This document shows, in pieces, positions 1-8,320 of a DNA stretch of 27,375 nucleotides. The translations under genes were made by a program, and so were the position numbers. Under the pieces are notes generated by a model that did no database searches, had not been told where the DNA came from, and saw only the letters and a program-made list of their open reading frames with translations. Where the stretch lies: assembly GCA_964606855.1 (NCBI GenBank), contig CAZSHM010000022.1, forward strand, positions 1 through 27,375, read 5' to 3'. The DNA is from UBA7185 sp964606855 (GTDB lineage Bacteria; Bacillota; Peptococcia; Peptococcales; Peptococcaceae). Within the stretch, counting starts at the first letter, position 1. Every line of letters starts with the position of its first letter.

Positions 1-183
1 AGTCCGACTTTCTTTGACAAAAAAATTGTTATTTTTGCGATTTCCCCCGCGGCGGAGCGGCCAAGTTCCGCCGCGAATGCACGCCTGCCCGCGCTGTCCG
101 CACCTCGCCCTCCTGCCGGCCTCCCCCCCCGTGGGGATTCGCTTGCCGTGTGCCGGATGCGCCCGGGCAGAGCAGAGAAGTTC
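1..183. other. Intergenic stretch with a GC-rich hairpin
   Basis: I see no credible gene in this stretch. An A/T-rich segment at about 14-43 is followed by a perfect 9-base inverted repeat, CGCGGCGGA at 48-56 and TCCGCCGCG at 67-75, with a 10-base loop. A TTGACA occurs at 14-19 but has no matching -10 box at normal spacing. The hairpin could be a terminator of a gene outside the window read on the minus strand, because a T-run lies further out on that strand, but the run is about 20 bases away. The function is unassigned. Confidence 0.35.
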
Positions 184-212
184 TTGCTTTTTTCGACGAT
201 ATGTTGTATAAT
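184..212 (+). promoter_or_regulatory. Sigma-A-type promoter of the TetR-family gene
   Basis: A -35 box TTGCTT at 184-189 and a perfect -10 box TATAAT at 207-212 are separated by 17 bases. This gives a leader of about 35 bases before the ATG at 256. The ribosome site AGAAGGGAG lies at about 238-246. No clear operator palindrome overlaps the boxes, so autoregulation cannot be read directly. Confidence 0.8.
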
Positions 213-255
213 TTTATGAAAAGCCTGCACGACAAAAAGAAGGGAGACGAAGGCA

Positions 256-843
256 ATGGGAAAACACGTTGCGCGCACAGAACAGACAAAGGCAAATATT
301 CTCCGCGCTTTCTGGGAGCTGTATCAGCAGAAGGACATCTCGCACATCACGATTCGGGAACTCTCCGACGCGGCGGGCGTGCACCGCACGACCTTCTACA
401 CGTATTTCGAGGATATCTACGACGTGCGCAGACAAGCGGAGCAGGAACTGATCCATGCGTTTCTCGAGCATCTGCAGGAGATGCAGGAGCACTTTGATGT
501 CTCCTGCATTGTCGATTTCTATGCGAAACACCTGGATCAGGTTCATCTTCTGACCTCGGAGCACGGCGACCCGCACTTTCTCCAGTCCCTGAAAGAGATT
601 CTCCGCTCCTATTGGATGGAGCAGTTCGCGATTCGGAAAGAGACCCGGGAAATCCGTTTTTTGGCGGACTACCAGATTTCCACGATCCTGCTTTTCTTCA
701 ACACCTGGTATGAATGCTATCCGGAACTGCCTCTGGAGGATGCCCTCCAACTGCTCTACGAGATTAACCTGAAGGGCTTTGTGAATGTTCTGCTCCCGCA
801 CTCCGAGGATCCCGAAACGCTCAAAAAATTTTTTGAGCTCTGA
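256..843 (+). CDS. TetR/AcrR-family transcriptional regulator
   Basis: The product is 195 residues, a normal length for a TetR-family DNA-binding repressor. The N-terminal helix-turn-helix lies at about residues 9-57. Its recognition helix reads AAGVHRTTFYTYF, the typical TetR signature with the Thr-Tyr-Phe pattern. The C-terminal ligand-binding half is helical and Leu/Phe-rich, and nothing in it identifies the ligand. The ATG at 256 is supported by a good ribosome site and a strong promoter. The gene sits 170 bases upstream of the acyl-CoA dehydratase activator in the same direction. That suggests, but does not prove, control of that gene or of a CoA-ester pathway. A short inverted repeat (CCGGGC/GCCCGG, 845-864) overlaps the gene's end without a T-run. 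Confidence 0.9.
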   Translation: MGKHVARTEQTKANILRAFWELYQQKDISHITIRELSDAAGVHRTTFYTYFEDIYDVRRQAEQELIHAFLEHLQEMQEHFDVSCIVDFYAKHLDQVHLLTSEHGDPHFLQSLKEILRSYWMEQFAIRKETREIRFLADYQISTILLFFNTWYECYPELPLEDALQLLYEINLKGFVNVLLPHSEDPETLKKFFEL

Positions 844-937
844 TCCGGGCAGCGATCCGCCCGGCTTCACGGGGAACTCCAAATTCCCACCCGCGCGCGA
901 ACGGGATCAAATGCTACAGTTCAGGCGGGATTGTCTG

Positions 938-965
938 TTGTAATCTTCCCCCTTCTTTTTATAAT
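938..965 (+). promoter_or_regulatory. Probable promoter of the activator gene
   Basis: TTGTAA at 938-943 and TATAAT at 960-965 are 16 bases apart, and the activator ATG follows at 1014. The -10 box is perfect and the -35 box is weak, as expected for a regulated promoter. The best ribosome site, AAGG at 997-1000, is 13 bases from the ATG, which is farther than usual; the bases directly before the start read AACGGG. No other in-frame start fits better. Confidence 0.6.
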
Positions 966-1013
966 GAGAAATAAAAGAATCAAGAGAACTTACAGCAAGG
1001 TCGTGAAAACGGG

Positions 1014-4000
1014 ATGAAAGCAACCAATCAGACAGCATACCGGCTGGGGATTGACATAGGTTCCACTACAAGCAAGATCGCCCTCTGTGCCGGAGGAGAG
1101 CTGGTGTTCCACACCTATATCCGCCATTTTGCCAGGCAGCGCGAAAGTGTGGTCTCCCTCCTCGACGGCCTGCGGACCACGCTGCCGGAAGGGGCAACCT
1201 GCAAAGTCTGCCTGACCGGATCCGGGGCGCGAACACTGGCAGAAGAACTGCGGATGCCGTTCACCCAGGAGGTTGTCGCCAATTCGATCGCGCTGAAAAA
1301 GCAATACGCCAAGCTCGGCACCGCGATCGAGCTCGGCGGGCAGGACGCAAAGATCATCTTCTTCCGCGAGGATGCGCACGGGGAGCCGGCCGTGTTCGAC
1401 ATGCGCATGAACGGAAGTTGCGCCGGCGGAACCGGCGCGTTTATCGACGAGGTTTCCGTGATCCTGGGCGTGGAACCGCAGGACATGAACGGTCTTGCCT
1501 GCAAGGGAACCCGTCTCTACGACATATCGGGGCGCTGCGGCGTGTTCGCAAAGACGGACATTCAGCCGCTGCTCAATCAGGGTGCGCGGACGGAGGATCT
1601 CGCGCTCTCCTGCTATCACGCCATCGCCAAGCAGACCATCGGCGGCCTGGCACAGGGAATCGAGATTCGGCCGCCCGTGGTGTTCGAAGGCGGCCCGCTC
1701 ACCTTTCACCCCCAACTGGTCGAGGTCTTCCGGCAGCGGCTGCAACTATCCGAGGCGGACGTACTGCTGCCGGCTTTCCCTGAGATCATGGTGGCCTATG
1801 GCGCGGCGCTGAGCATCGACGCGCTCCACACCGATGCTCAGGCCTACCGGCTGGATGACCTGATCGCGCGCTTCCAGGCGTATTGCGGTGCCGACGATCT
1901 CCGCGATTCGGCGGGCCCGCGCTACTTTGCAGACGAGCAGGAGGAACGGGAGTTCCGGGCCAGTCATGCCTTGGCACCGCTTCCGGACTACCAGCCCCGC
2001 CGCGGAGAGGTCGTGGAAGCCTACTTGGGCATGGATGCGGGCAGCACCACCACCAAACTGGCGCTTCTGGATCGGGAGGGAACCCTCCTCGATGCATATT
2101 ATGCCTCCAACCGGGGGGATCCGCTCCGCGTCGCGCAGCGCGCGCTGCTCAAGCTGTACGAGAAATACGAGCGCGCGGGCGCAGAACTGCGCATCTTGGC
2201 CGCCGCATCCACCGGCTACGGGGAATATCTTTTCTCCAAAGGATTCCGCACCGAAACACACATCGTGGAGACCGTCGCCCACGCTATGGCGGCCGCAAAG
2301 TATGTAGCGCGCCCGAGCTTTATCCTGGATATCGGAGGACAGGATATGAAAGCCATCTGGCTGGAAGACGGGGTCATCACCAACATTGTGGTCAACGAGG
2401 CCTGCTCCTCCGGCTGCGGCTCATTCTTGGAAAACTTCGCGAAGAATCTGCATATTCCAACCGAACAAATTGCGGATCGCGCTTTCTCCGCGCAAAATCC
2501 GGCCCGGCTTGGCAGCCGCTGCACGGTCTTCATGAACAGCAGCATCATCACAGAGCAGCGAAACGGCAAGCAGCCGGACGATATCATGGCGGGTCTTTGC
2601 CGCTCCATCATCGAGAACGTGTTCACCAAGGTGATCCGCGTCTCCAACCTGGATTCCCTTGGTGACAGGATCGTTGTACAGGGCGGAACCTTCCAGAACG
2701 ATGCCGTGCTGCGCGCCATGGAACAGTATGTAGGGCGTCCGGTCATCCGCGCGCCCTACGCGGGCCTGATGGGCGCCATCGGGGCTGCCATGGCGGCACA
2801 GGAGTGCGCGGCAGGGCCGGAATTTCACGCCACGTTTCTCTCCCGCGAGGCTCTGCGCGCGTTCTCCTACACGCAGACCTCCAATGCGCCCTGCCCCCAC
2901 TGTGCCAACCACTGTAACCGGACGATTCTGACGTTTTCCACCGGCGATCACATGGTCACAAACAACCGCTGCGAGCGCGGCGAAATTTTAGACGCGCCCG
3001 GGGACGCGGAACCCGGGCGGGAACTCCGCAGAGAAGCGGAGACGAAGCGCAGACCGGCCAATCTCTTTTCCATCCGCGAGCGGCTGTTGTTCCAGGAATA
3101 TCCGTGCCCGCAGTTGCGCGAGAGACAGAACGTCCGGATCGGCATCCCGCGCGTCCTCTCTTTCTGGGACGATATGCCGTTCTGGTCGACGTTCTGGCGC
3201 GCACTGGGCTATGATGTGGTCCTCTCTCCGGCGAGTACGCGGCAGATGTATGAGGACGGACTGCAAGCCGTGCCGTCGGACACGGAATGCTTTCCGGCCA
3301 AACTGGTGCACGGGCATTTGCGCAGACTGGCAGAGATGGGTGTGGATCGCATCTTCTTCCCGATCCTGGCGGTCACCCCCTCCGAAAACAGGGAGAAGAC
3401 CAGCGTGTCCCGCTGCGCTCTGGTAAAAGGATATCCGATCGTTCTCCGCAACTCGGACAACCCGGAAACGAATTGGGAGATTCCGTTTGACACACCGTAT
3501 TTTTACTGGTATACCGATAAAGACCGCGAAAGGCAGCTTTCCACCTACATGGAGGAGACGTTCGGCATCGCCCCCTCCGTCACAGAGAAGGCGATCTCGG
3601 CCGGCATGGCGGCACAGGAACAGTTTCGCAGCGCACTCCGGGAAAAGGGGCGCGAAGTCCTGGAACAGGCGGCAAAGGAGGATCGATACGCGGTTGTCAT
3701 CGCCGGGCGTCCGTATCACAATGACCCGCTGATCCATCACGGGATTCCTCAGCTGCTCACGAGCATGGGCGTGCCGGTGCTCACAGCGGACAGCCTGCCC
3801 GATGCCGAATCGGTCGACCTGAGCAAGTCGCGGCTGGATATCGTGAACAACTTCCATGCGCGCATCCTGAGCAGCAGCATCCTGGCCGCGCAGCAGGAGA
3901 ACCTGGAGATGATCCAGATCGTCAGTTTCGGCTGCGGACACGACGCCTGTCTCACCGACGAGGCGATCCGCCTGATGAAAGAGATCGGCAACAAGGCGCC

Positions 4001-5357
4001 GCTGATCCTGAAGGTGGATGAGAGCGACGCGATAGGTCCGCTGCGCATCCGCATCCGCTCTTTTATCGAGACCATCGAGCGGAAACGGCGTCTGGAGCGC
4101 AGGCAGGCACCTCGGCAGGCGCAGGATCCGTATGCCGTAAAATTTCAGAAGCGCGATGTGCAGGAGAGAGTGGTGCTGGTTCCCAACGCATCCCACGCGT
4201 TCTCTCAGGTGCTCTCGGCGGCGCTGCACAACCAGCACATCCGCGCGGTGTCGCTGGATCTCGGGCGCGAAGAGGCCATCCGGCTCGGCAAGCAGTATAC
4301 GCACAACGACATCTGCTTTCCCGCGCAGATTGTCGTCGGGGAGGCCCTCGACGCGCTCCGGAGCGGTGCGTACGACCCGGACCATGTAGCGATCGCCATG
4401 GCAAAATACATCGGCTGCTGCCGGCTGACGCACTATGCCGCGATCCTGCGGAAGGCGCTGGACGACGCTGGCTTTCCGCAGGTGCCCATTCTCACAAACG
4501 ACGACGTCGATGCGCATGACCTGCACCCGGGTTACAGAATGAACCTGGCTTCCAGCCTAAAGATCGTGGCGGCGCTGCCCATGATCGATACCTTTGAAGA
4601 ACTTCTGCGCAAGATACGGCCGTACGAAAAGATCGCGGGCAGTGCGGACGCGGCCTTCACAGAGGCGATGGATCTGTTCTGCGCGGGCCTGGAGCGCGGC
4701 TTTTCCGGCGCAATTCAAGGTTTTAAGCAGGGGCTGAAAAAGTTCGCCGAAGTGGACTTTGACCGCCGGAATCCGCGGCCCACGGTGCTCATTGTGGGCG
4801 AGTATCTCCTGAATTTCCACGCCGGGGCCAACCGGGAGGTTGAGCGCTATCTGGAAAAAGAAGGCTTTGAATGCATCTCGGCAAAGATGTCCGACGTGAT
4901 CCAGAAAACATACTTTTGCCAGGACAGTCAAATCCGGGAACGGGGTGCGCACCGGGATCCGCACACGAGGCTGTGGACAAGAATGGCCGACCTGTTTTTT
5001 ACGCTCTCCAAACGAATCTGCGACCGCGCAGCCAAATCGGTTCCTCTGCACGAACCTGTGCCGCTGATCGAGGAACTGGCGCAGGAGAGCGACGATCTCA
5101 TGCATCACACGTTTGACACGGGGGAAGGCATTCTGATTCCCGCCGAGATTCTCCATCACGCAAAAAAGGGCTGCAGGAATTTTGTCATCCTGCAACCCTT
5201 CGGATGCCTGCCCAACCATGTCGTCGGACGCGGTATGACGAAGAAGCTCAAAGAAATGTTCCCCGATATTGAACTACTGCCGCTGGACTACGACCCGGAC
5301 GTGAGTTTCGCCAATCTTGAAAACCGCCTGCAGATGCTGGTGATGCAGCAGAAATAG
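1014..5357 (+). CDS. Giant 2-hydroxyacyl-CoA dehydratase activator-family protein with two ATPase domains
   Basis: The product is 1447 residues. Two BcrA/BadF-type ASKHA ATPase domains lie in tandem. The first, about residues 10-265, has the phosphate loop DIGSTTSK at 14-21, GGQDAK, and cysteines 136 (NGSCAGGTG) and 175 (GRCGVF). The second, about 337-590, has DAGSTTTKLA, GGQDMK and cysteines 464, 468 and 503. A C-x2-C-x3-C cluster (627, 630, 634) follows. A DUF2229 region begins near 707, and the rest, to the end, resembles 2-hydroxyacyl-CoA dehydratase (HgdB-like) segments such as AGRPYHNDP near 896 and SFGCGHDACL near 973. In characterised small activators, two cysteines of a dimer bridge one [4Fe-4S] cluster and ATP hydrolysis drives electron transfer to a dehydratase. 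Proteins of this long architecture are common in anaerobic Bacillota, but their substrate is generally unknown. No separate dehydratase genes lie nearby. Confidence 0.88.
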   Translation: MKATNQTAYRLGIDIGSTTSKIALCAGGELVFHTYIRHFARQRESVVSLLDGLRTTLPEGATCKVCLTGSGARTLAEELRMPFTQEVVANSIALKKQYAKLGTAIELGGQDAKIIFFREDAHGEPAVFDMRMNGSCAGGTGAFIDEVSVILGVEPQDMNGLACKGTRLYDISGRCGVFAKTDIQPLLNQGARTEDLALSCYHAIAKQTIGGLAQGIEIRPPVVFEGGPLTFHPQLVEVFRQRLQLSEADVLLPAFPEIMVAYGAALSIDALHTDAQAYRLDDLIARFQAYCGADDLRDSAGPRYFADEQEEREFRASHALAPLPDYQPRRGEVVEAYLGMDAGSTTTKLALLDREGTLLDAYYASNRGDPLRVAQRALLKLYEKYERAGAELRILAAASTGYGEYLFSKGFRTETHIVETVAHAMAAAKYVARPSFILDIGGQDMKAIWLEDGVITNIVVNEACSSGCGSFLENFAKNLHIPTEQIADRAFSAQNPARLGSRCTVFMNSSIITEQRNGKQPDDIMAGLCRSIIENVFTKVIRVSNLDSLGDRIVVQGGTFQNDAVLRAMEQYVGRPVIRAPYAGLMGAIGAAMAAQECAAGPEFHATFLSREALRAFSYTQTSNAPCPHCANHCNRTILTFSTGDHMVTNNRCERGEILDAPGDAEPGRELRREAETKRRPANLFSIRERLLFQEYPCPQLRERQNVRIGIPRVLSFWDDMPFWSTFWRALGYDVVLSPASTRQMYEDGLQAVPSDTECFPAKLVHGHLRRLAEMGVDRIFFPILAVTPSENREKTSVSRCALVKGYPIVLRNSDNPETNWEIPFDTPYFYWYTDKDRERQLSTYMEETFGIAPSVTEKAISAGMAAQEQFRSALREKGREVLEQAAKEDRYAVVIAGRPYHNDPLIHHGIPQLLTSMGVPVLTADSLPDAESVDLSKSRLDIVNNFHARILSSSILAAQQENLEMIQIVSFGCGHDACLTDEAIRLMKEIGNKAPLILKVDESDAIGPLRIRIRSFIETIERKRRLERRQAPRQAQDPYAVKFQKRDVQERVVLVPNASHAFSQVLSAALHNQHIRAVSLDLGREEAIRLGKQYTHNDICFPAQIVVGEALDALRSGAYDPDHVAIAMAKYIGCCRLTHYAAILRKALDDAGFPQVPILTNDDVDAHDLHPGYRMNLASSLKIVAALPMIDTFEELLRKIRPYEKIAGSADAAFTEAMDLFCAGLERGFSGAIQGFKQGLKKFAEVDFDRRNPRPTVLIVGEYLLNFHAGANREVERYLEKEGFECISAKMSDVIQKTYFCQDSQIRERGAHRDPHTRLWTRMADLFFTLSKRICDRAAKSVPLHEPVPLIEELAQESDDLMHHTFDTGEGILIPAEILHHAKKGCRNFVILQPFGCLPNHVVGRGMTKKLKEMFPDIELLPLDYDPDVSFANLENRLQMLVMQQK

Positions 5358-5411
5358 CGTCTCCGCAAGAGATCTCCCCAGACCCAGAAGAGAATCACCG
5401 GCGCCGAATCG

Positions 5412-5459
5412 CCGGGAAGAAAGAGAGGGGCGCGTTTCGCCCCTCTCTTTTTCTCCCGG
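5412..5459. terminator. Strong bidirectional intrinsic terminator
   Basis: A perfect 13-base stem pairs AAAGAGAGGGGCG (5420-5432) with its complement (5438-5450) around the 5-base loop CGTTT. A T-rich tract follows on the plus strand. An outer CCGGGA/TCCCGG pair (5412-5417 and 5454-5459) extends the palindrome. On the minus strand the A-rich left arm gives a T-rich tail, so it can end both the activator mRNA and the convergent exporter-like mRNA. Confidence 0.9.
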
Positions 5460-5489
5460 AAAGGTGCCCGAAGGAGTTTCCGGGCCGCG

Positions 5490-6596
5490 CTACTGCAAGT
5501 GGTAGAGCGATTCCAGATCCGTCCAGTCCACTTTTTCCCCCTGCATCTCCCGTTTCATGCGGCTCAGATTCCACGTCTTGTACATGATCCGCTCCGCCTC
5601 CACCGTCACATTCCAGTAGTGCATCCGCAGAAGATCCCGCGTGTCGCCCAGCAGACCCAGCATCGTCTCCGCAATCTCCTCCTCGCGGCAGTCGAACGAC
5701 TGCATCATAGAATCCTGGAACGGCTGATCCAGGAGCACAAAGTCAAAGATGCGCTGGTGATTGTAGAGGACATCCATCAGATACTGATACACATGCTCCC
5801 GCACGGCCCGATTTTCCTCCCCGCCCGGCGCCAGCACAATACTGCGGTGCATCTCCACCAGCCGCTCGAGATTCGAGGCGATCGCGTTGATCGTGCGGCG
5901 CGCCAGGTAGAGATCATCGCGCTCCGTCCGCTCATCGTAGCCCAGACGGCTGTCCACCGAGAGTTTGTAGAGGTTGCGCGTCTCCTGGATTTGATCCCGC
6001 AGCGCCATCACCCGCTGCTGTACCACGTGCTTCTCCAGGTGCGTCTCCCGCCGGAGATCCTCGGCGCAGTCGCGGTAGAGCTGTTCAAATTCCAGCCGCA
6101 GATCATCCATGTGCGCCTGCAGGCGATGCTGGTACTGCGGACGGATCAGGAAGTTCAGTCCGATGCCGATGAGGAGCCCCAGCACGACCATGCAGATGCG
6201 CTGCACCACAGCCACTTGGAAGTTGTCCACCGGTGTCTGGCTGATGACGATGATGGTCACCAGCAGCAGATCCACACTGTTCTTCAGATTAAAGCGCACG
6301 CAGATAGCGATGGCCAGCACGGCGCCCAGCGCTATGGCCGTGTAGCTGCCCGGAAAATAGTAGGCCACCGCCACCGCCGTGACACAGCCCAGCGCCGTGC
6401 CGATCAGCTGGCTCTTGGCGGTGCTCACGGATCCTTTGAGCGACGGCTGAATGGCCACGACCGCCGTGAGCGCCGCCAGCGTGGCGTTCGGCAGCGTGAA
6501 GACATCGCTCAGCCAGAATGCCAGCCAGATGGAGAGCCCCGTCTTGATTGTGCGCATCCCCATCCCCCAGCGCTGGCTCCACCGTTTCAACTCCAT
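5490..6596 (-). CDS. Aromatic acid exporter-like (FUSC/ArAE family) membrane protein
   Basis: The product is 368 residues. The N-terminal half, to about residue 160, has several hydrophobic membrane segments, among them the one containing LAALTAVVAIQPS and the one containing VVLGLLIGIGLNFLI. The C-terminal half is charged, helical and probably cytoplasmic. This two-part layout fits the Gram-positive ArAE_1/DUF939 branch of the FUSC superfamily. Members are proposed efflux proteins for aromatic or other organic acids, but the substrate here is unknown. I chose the ATG at 6596 because AGGAAGGGAAA lies just upstream; the open frame continues further up but the added residues look non-coding. It converges on the activator gene and diverges from trmL. 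A weak -10 candidate, TATAAG (complement of 6696-6701), overlaps the trmL promoter. Confidence 0.82.
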   Translation of the reverse strand: MELKRWSQRWGMGMRTIKTGLSIWLAFWLSDVFTLPNATLAALTAVVAIQPSLKGSVSTAKSQLIGTALGCVTAVAVAYYFPGSYTAIALGAVLAIAICVRFNLKNSVDLLLVTIIVISQTPVDNFQVAVVQRICMVVLGLLIGIGLNFLIRPQYQHRLQAHMDDLRLEFEQLYRDCAEDLRRETHLEKHVVQQRVMALRDQIQETRNLYKLSVDSRLGYDERTERDDLYLARRTINAIASNLERLVEMHRSIVLAPGGEENRAVREHVYQYLMDVLYNHQRIFDFVLLDQPFQDSMMQSFDCREEEIAETMLGLLGDTRDLLRMHYWNVTVEAERIMYKTWNLSRMKREMQGEKVDWTDLESLYHLQ

Positions 6597-6674
6597 GAAG
6601 TTTCCCTTCCTTCCCCGCACTGCAAGACCCTCTCTCCTCGGTATCCCGCCCGCCGCGCCCGCGCCGAAAACAGC

Positions 6675-6703
6675 TTGACGCCCTTCGGAACAGCGCTTAT
6701 ACT
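6675..6703 (+). promoter_or_regulatory. Promoter of trmL
   Basis: TTGACG at 6675-6680 and TATACT at 6698-6703 are separated by exactly 17 bases. Transcription would start near 6710, leaving an unusually long leader of about 165 bases before the trmL ATG at 6875. Confidence 0.75.
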
Positions 6704-6750
6704 GGACAGGAGACAAAAGCAAAAATTGAAAAATGCAAGACCTGAATCTG

Positions 6751-6821
6751 ACAAGATTGCCGCGCGGCGCGCAGTCCGCCCCGCAAAAAAGAAAAAATCT
6801 TGTTCCGGGCAGGAGGCCCGG
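6751..6821 (+). promoter_or_regulatory. Structured leader of trmL
   Basis: Within the long leader, ACAAGATT (6751-6758) is exactly complementary to AATCTTGT (6796-6803), enclosing a GC-rich loop and an A-rich run. A second hairpin follows at once: CCGGGC (6805-6810) pairs with GCCCGG (6816-6821) around AGGAG. That places an SD-like AGGAGG inside the loop and stem, though no start codon suits it. I recognise no known riboswitch or leader family. Confidence 0.35.
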
Positions 6822-6874
6822 CGCAAGCAATCTGTACTCCCGAAAACCCTGCGCTGAAAAGGAAGTGTGTTCCC

Positions 6875-7342
6875 ATGTTTCATGTCGTACTGTTCGAGCC
6901 GGAAATTCCCGCCAACACGGGCAACATCTCCCGCACCTGTGCCTTAACCGGCACCGCCCTGCATCTGGTAAAACCCTTGGGCTTTTCCATAGACGACAAG
7001 CATCTCAAGCGCGCCGGACTGGATTACTGGCATCTCCTGGATCTCTTCCTCTACGAGAATCTCGACGCATTCCTCGCGCGGCACGGCGACGCGCGCCTGT
7101 TCCTCTGCACCACCAAGGCGCGTCTGCCCTACCACGAGGCGCACTTTCAGGACGGCGACTTCCTCGTCTTCGGCAAGGAGACCGCCGGACTCCCCCAGTG
7201 GCTGCACGAGCGCTATCCGGACCGCCGCATCCGCATTCCCATGCGGGATGTGGCGGACGCGCGCTCGCTGAACCTCTCCAACTCCGTGGCCATCGTCCTC
7301 TATGAAGCGCTGCGGCAGAGGGGCTTTCCCCAACTGCGCTGA
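6875..7342 (+). CDS. trmL: tRNA (cytidine(34)-2'-O)-methyltransferase TrmL
   Basis: The product is 155 residues, the usual length of TrmL, a SPOUT-class enzyme. TrmL uses S-adenosylmethionine to methylate the 2'-O of the wobble base in certain tRNA-Leu species. Diagnostic motifs are EPEIPANTGNISRTCA at 8-23, the glycine-rich FGKETAGLP at 99-107, and the C-terminal knot segment RSLNLSNSVAIVLYEA at 130-145. The ATG at 6875 lies 9 bases after AAAGGAAG; longer in-frame extensions upstream lack family similarity. The gene stands alone on the plus strand and converges on the TauE/SafE gene. I see no strong terminator in the 47-base gap. Confidence 0.95.
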   Translation: MFHVVLFEPEIPANTGNISRTCALTGTALHLVKPLGFSIDDKHLKRAGLDYWHLLDLFLYENLDAFLARHGDARLFLCTTKARLPYHEAHFQDGDFLVFGKETAGLPQWLHERYPDRRIRIPMRDVADARSLNLSNSVAIVLYEALRQRGFPQLR

Positions 7343-7389
7343 GCGAAAAAACCGCCGGCGCAGTCCTCGCGCGCATCCGGGCCGCGCGC

Positions 7390-8175
7390 TCAGAGGGAGA
7401 AGCGCACAATGTTGAAGACGTTCAGCACGGCGACCGCCAGCAGGAACAGCAGGAACAGCCGCTCCACCGCCCGGTCATCGATGCGCCGGTTGACGGCGCG
7501 GCCCAGTGCGCCACCCAGAATGGCGCCAGCGCCCATCAGGACAAGAAGCGGGATGGGGAACTCCGGCACCGTGCCGCCGAGCAGCGAGAAGATGAGACTG
7601 GCCGCCTGTGAGAAGAGAATCACATACAGAGAATTCTCCGCCGCGGTCTTGCCCTGCATGGAGAAACAGAGAAAAAACACCATCAGGTTGACCGGCCCGC
7701 CGCCGATGCCGAGGAAGGAGGCCATCACGCCCAGCGCGCCGCCCAGGGCCGTACAGAGCAGCGGGTTCTGAAAATGGTAGGACGGCAGCCTGGATTTGTT
7801 CACCGTGTAGAGCATCGTGATCAGGACGATCAGCAGCAGGCAGACCGCCTGCACCCGTCCGACCTGGCTTAAATTCCAGTTTCCGGCCAGCACGGAAAAG
7901 AGGTGCTTGCCGGCGACGCCGCCCAGAACACTGCCCAATGCCAGCGGAAGGCTGATGCGGCGATCCAGGCGCGAAACGCCTTCGCGCAGATTCATGCACA
8001 CGGTATAGGTCGTCATGATGAGCACCGTGCAGCCGGAGAGAAAACTCACGGTCGCCACGTCCAGCACGCCGAACGCATCCATCACCGGTTTGATGAGCAG
8101 GCCGCCCCCGAGGCCGCAGATGGCCCCGATGATCGAGGCCAGAAAGCAGATCAAAAACGTGCCGACGTAGAACAC
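7390..8175 (-). CDS. TauE/SafE-family sulfite/anion permease-like membrane protein
   Basis: The product is 261 residues with about eight hydrophobic segments. The family's paired glycine-rich motifs are present: GAICGLGGGLLIKPVMDAFG near the N terminus and the related FLGIGGGPVNLMVFF in the second half. Members are thought to move sulfite, sulfoacetate or other sulfur-containing or organic anions, and the substrate here cannot be read from sequence. I prefer the GTG at 8175. An in-frame ATG lies five codons upstream, but the ATGGGAGGGAG there itself looks like the ribosome site for the GTG. A terminator separates the gene from yerC, so it should have its own promoter; none is obvious. Confidence 0.88.
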   Translation of the reverse strand: MFYVGTFLICFLASIIGAICGLGGGLLIKPVMDAFGVLDVATVSFLSGCTVLIMTTYTVCMNLREGVSRLDRRISLPLALGSVLGGVAGKHLFSVLAGNWNLSQVGRVQAVCLLLIVLITMLYTVNKSRLPSYHFQNPLLCTALGGALGVMASFLGIGGGPVNLMVFFLCFSMQGKTAAENSLYVILFSQAASLIFSLLGGTVPEFPIPLLVLMGAGAILGGALGRAVNRRIDDRAVERLFLLFLLAVAVLNVFNIVRFSL

Positions 8176-8244
8176 CGCGCTCCCTCCCATCTGCAAAGCC
8201 GCGCATGCACAGAAAGATCCCCCGCGGCAAAAAATCCTCCGCGC

Positions 8245-8278
8245 AAAAAGCAACGGCCGCCGCGCGCCGTTGCTTTTT
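8245..8278 (-). terminator. Intrinsic terminator of yerC
   Basis: AAAAAGCAACGGC (8245-8257) pairs perfectly with GCCGTTGCTTTTT (8266-8278) around an 8-base loop. Read on the minus strand, the stem follows the yerC stop at 8321 and ends in five T residues. It also has a T-run on the plus strand, but no plus-strand gene ends here. Confidence 0.85.
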
Positions 8279-8320
8279 TGAATTCAGACGAAATCCGACA
8301 TGATCGGAGAGGCTCCGACT

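Noticed and set aside
14..19. TTGACA at the left edge as a promoter
   Set aside because: No -10 box at 15-19 bases downstream and no gene start it would serve.
48..75. Possible first repeat of a CRISPR array or riboswitch
   Set aside because: It is a single GC-rich hairpin with no repeated unit or known conserved core.
2988..4526. A 512-codon open frame antisense to the activator gene
   Set aside because: The plus strand is continuously coding with DUF2229 and HgdB-like motifs; this is a GC-driven shadow.
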